Shown in pieces: positions 44,591-45,169 of a stretch of DNA of 45,169 nucleotides. Made by a program: the position numbers and the translations under genes. A model generated the notes under the pieces. The model worked only from the letters and a program-made list of their open reading frames with translations, made no database searches and was not told the origin of the DNA. Source of the DNA: an uncultured Halomicronema sp. (lineage in GTDB: Bacteria > Cyanobacteriota > Cyanobacteriia > Phormidesmidales > Phormidesmidaceae); assembly GCA_937899725.1 (NCBI GenBank), contig CALCCA010000200.1, positions 1-45,169 on the forward strand. Direction: 5' to 3'. The first letter of the stretch is position 1. Each line of letters begins with the position of its first letter.

Positions 44591-45025
44591 ATGGCCAGTT
44601 TTCCCAAAATCAAACTCATCGCCATTGGCAAAGTCAAAAAAGGCTGGATTCGCGAAGGCATTGAGGTCTACCACAAGCGCCTGCCCGAGCTCGACCTGGT
44701 AGAACTCAAAGACTCAACGCCAGAAAAAGAGGGCGCTCAGATTTTGTCGATGATTAAGCCGAGCGATCGCCTGCTGGCCCTCACCGAAGAGGGCAAAACC
44801 TGGTCATCGCTCGCGTTTGCCGACTTTGTCAGTCAGGCGGACTCGCACAATTTAGTGTTTGCGATCGGCAGTGCTGCCGGACTCAGCCCCGCCATTAAAC
44901 AGTCGGCAACTCAGTGTTTAAGTCTTTCGCCGATGACCTTTCCCCACGAAGTCGCCCGGCTGTTGCTGCTAGAGCAGCTGTATCGCACCAAGAGCATTCT
45001 GCAGGGCAGTCAATATCACAAGTAA
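44591..45025 (+). CDS. rlmH: 23S rRNA pseudouridine-1915 N3-methyltransferase
   Basis: 144 residues of the SPOUT-class RlmH family, which methylates N3 of pseudouridine 1915 in 23S rRNA of the assembled ribosome. Family features are KIKLIAIGKVKKGWIREGIE, the glycine-rich SAM loop FAIGSAAGLS (usually IGGAxG), and the C-terminal MTFPHEVARLLLLEQLYR, near-diagnostic of RlmH. The loop glycine is replaced by Ser (IGSAAG), a conservative change. Length is slightly short of the 155 residues typical in E. coli. The ATG at 44591 is used. Housekeeping gene; its neighbourhood gives no special context. Confidence 0.95.
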   Translation: MASFPKIKLIAIGKVKKGWIREGIEVYHKRLPELDLVELKDSTPEKEGAQILSMIKPSDRLLALTEEGKTWSSLAFADFVSQADSHNLVFAIGSAAGLSPAIKQSATQCLSLSPMTFPHEVARLLLLEQLYRTKSILQGSQYHK

Positions 45026-45059
45026 GGGCCGCGCTGAAACGATATCCCCACAATAGACA

Positions 45060-45169
45060 GTCGGGGGTTTGGAAAGAAAAAAACCACCAATAAGGAGGGA
45101 AATTTAGGAGAGAGGAAAAAAAACAAGAAGAGAAAACAGATGATAAGAAGAGGGGAAACACCACCCGCC
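45060..45169. other. Purine-rich low-complexity tail, likely contig end
   Basis: The last 110 bases are unlike the rest of the window: A and G dominate (gggtttggaaagaaaaaaac, then repeated aagaag/ggaaa blocks). No gene or terminator fits. It may be low-quality sequence at the end of an assembled contig. Confidence 0.45.

Overview
The window is chromosomal DNA from a cyanobacterium. Direct evidence is a phycocyanin operon (cpcB, cpcA, cpcE, cpcF), a cyanobacterial-type DUF1815 gene, gvpK and gvpF/L gas-vesicle genes, menD for phylloquinone, and many copies of the HIP1 octamer GCGATCGC. The GC-rich genes, loose gene spacing, palindromic repeats and a giant LRR-ROCO-TIR protein suggest a filamentous, non-heterocystous (Leptolyngbya/Nodosilinea-like) organism; that placement is inference. 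No rRNA, tRNA, CRISPR array or intact transposase was recognised.

Layout. 1-7.3 kb: a truncated methyltransferase, a sugar-nucleotide pyrophosphorylase, a TPR protein, a radical SAM protein, a coupled PIN/nuclease-like pair, and a lipase-fold hydrolase. 7.6-14.8 kb, all minus strand: glgP, pgi and xfp, a carbon route from glycogen through hexose phosphates to acetyl phosphate. 15.7-20.8 kb: a membrane glycosyltransferase, an XRE-type regulator and a methyltransferase, separated by long non-coding stretches. 21-26 kb: cpcBA-EF without linker genes, with a 24-bp perfect hairpin between cpcA and cpcE, then a divergent HEAT-repeat (NblB-like) gene. 25.9-30 kb: a frameshifted DUF433 antitoxin-like gene, a small conserved-looking gene, menD and a lipoprotein. 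30.9-35.8 kb: a small basic protein, gvpK and gvpF/L detached from the rest of a gas-vesicle cluster, a charged low-complexity protein, DUF1815, a HIT protein and gluconokinase. 36-41 kb: a TAT-type solute-binding lipoprotein translationally coupled (TAATG) to a membrane GGDEF-EAL protein. 41.2-44.4 kb: an HTH-LRR-Roc-COR-TIR protein. 44.6-45.0 kb: rlmH, followed by a purine-rich tail that looks like a poor contig end.

The strongest candidates for something new are the HTH-LRR-ROCO-TIR protein, which has immune-receptor-like architecture with recently duplicated LRR units; the solute-binding-protein/c-di-GMP module; the PIN/nuclease-like pair; and the cpcA-cpcE hairpin that would separate abundant phycobiliprotein expression from low lyase expression. 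A MITE-like palindromic element of 142-166 bp is present in three copies, with a fourth relative.
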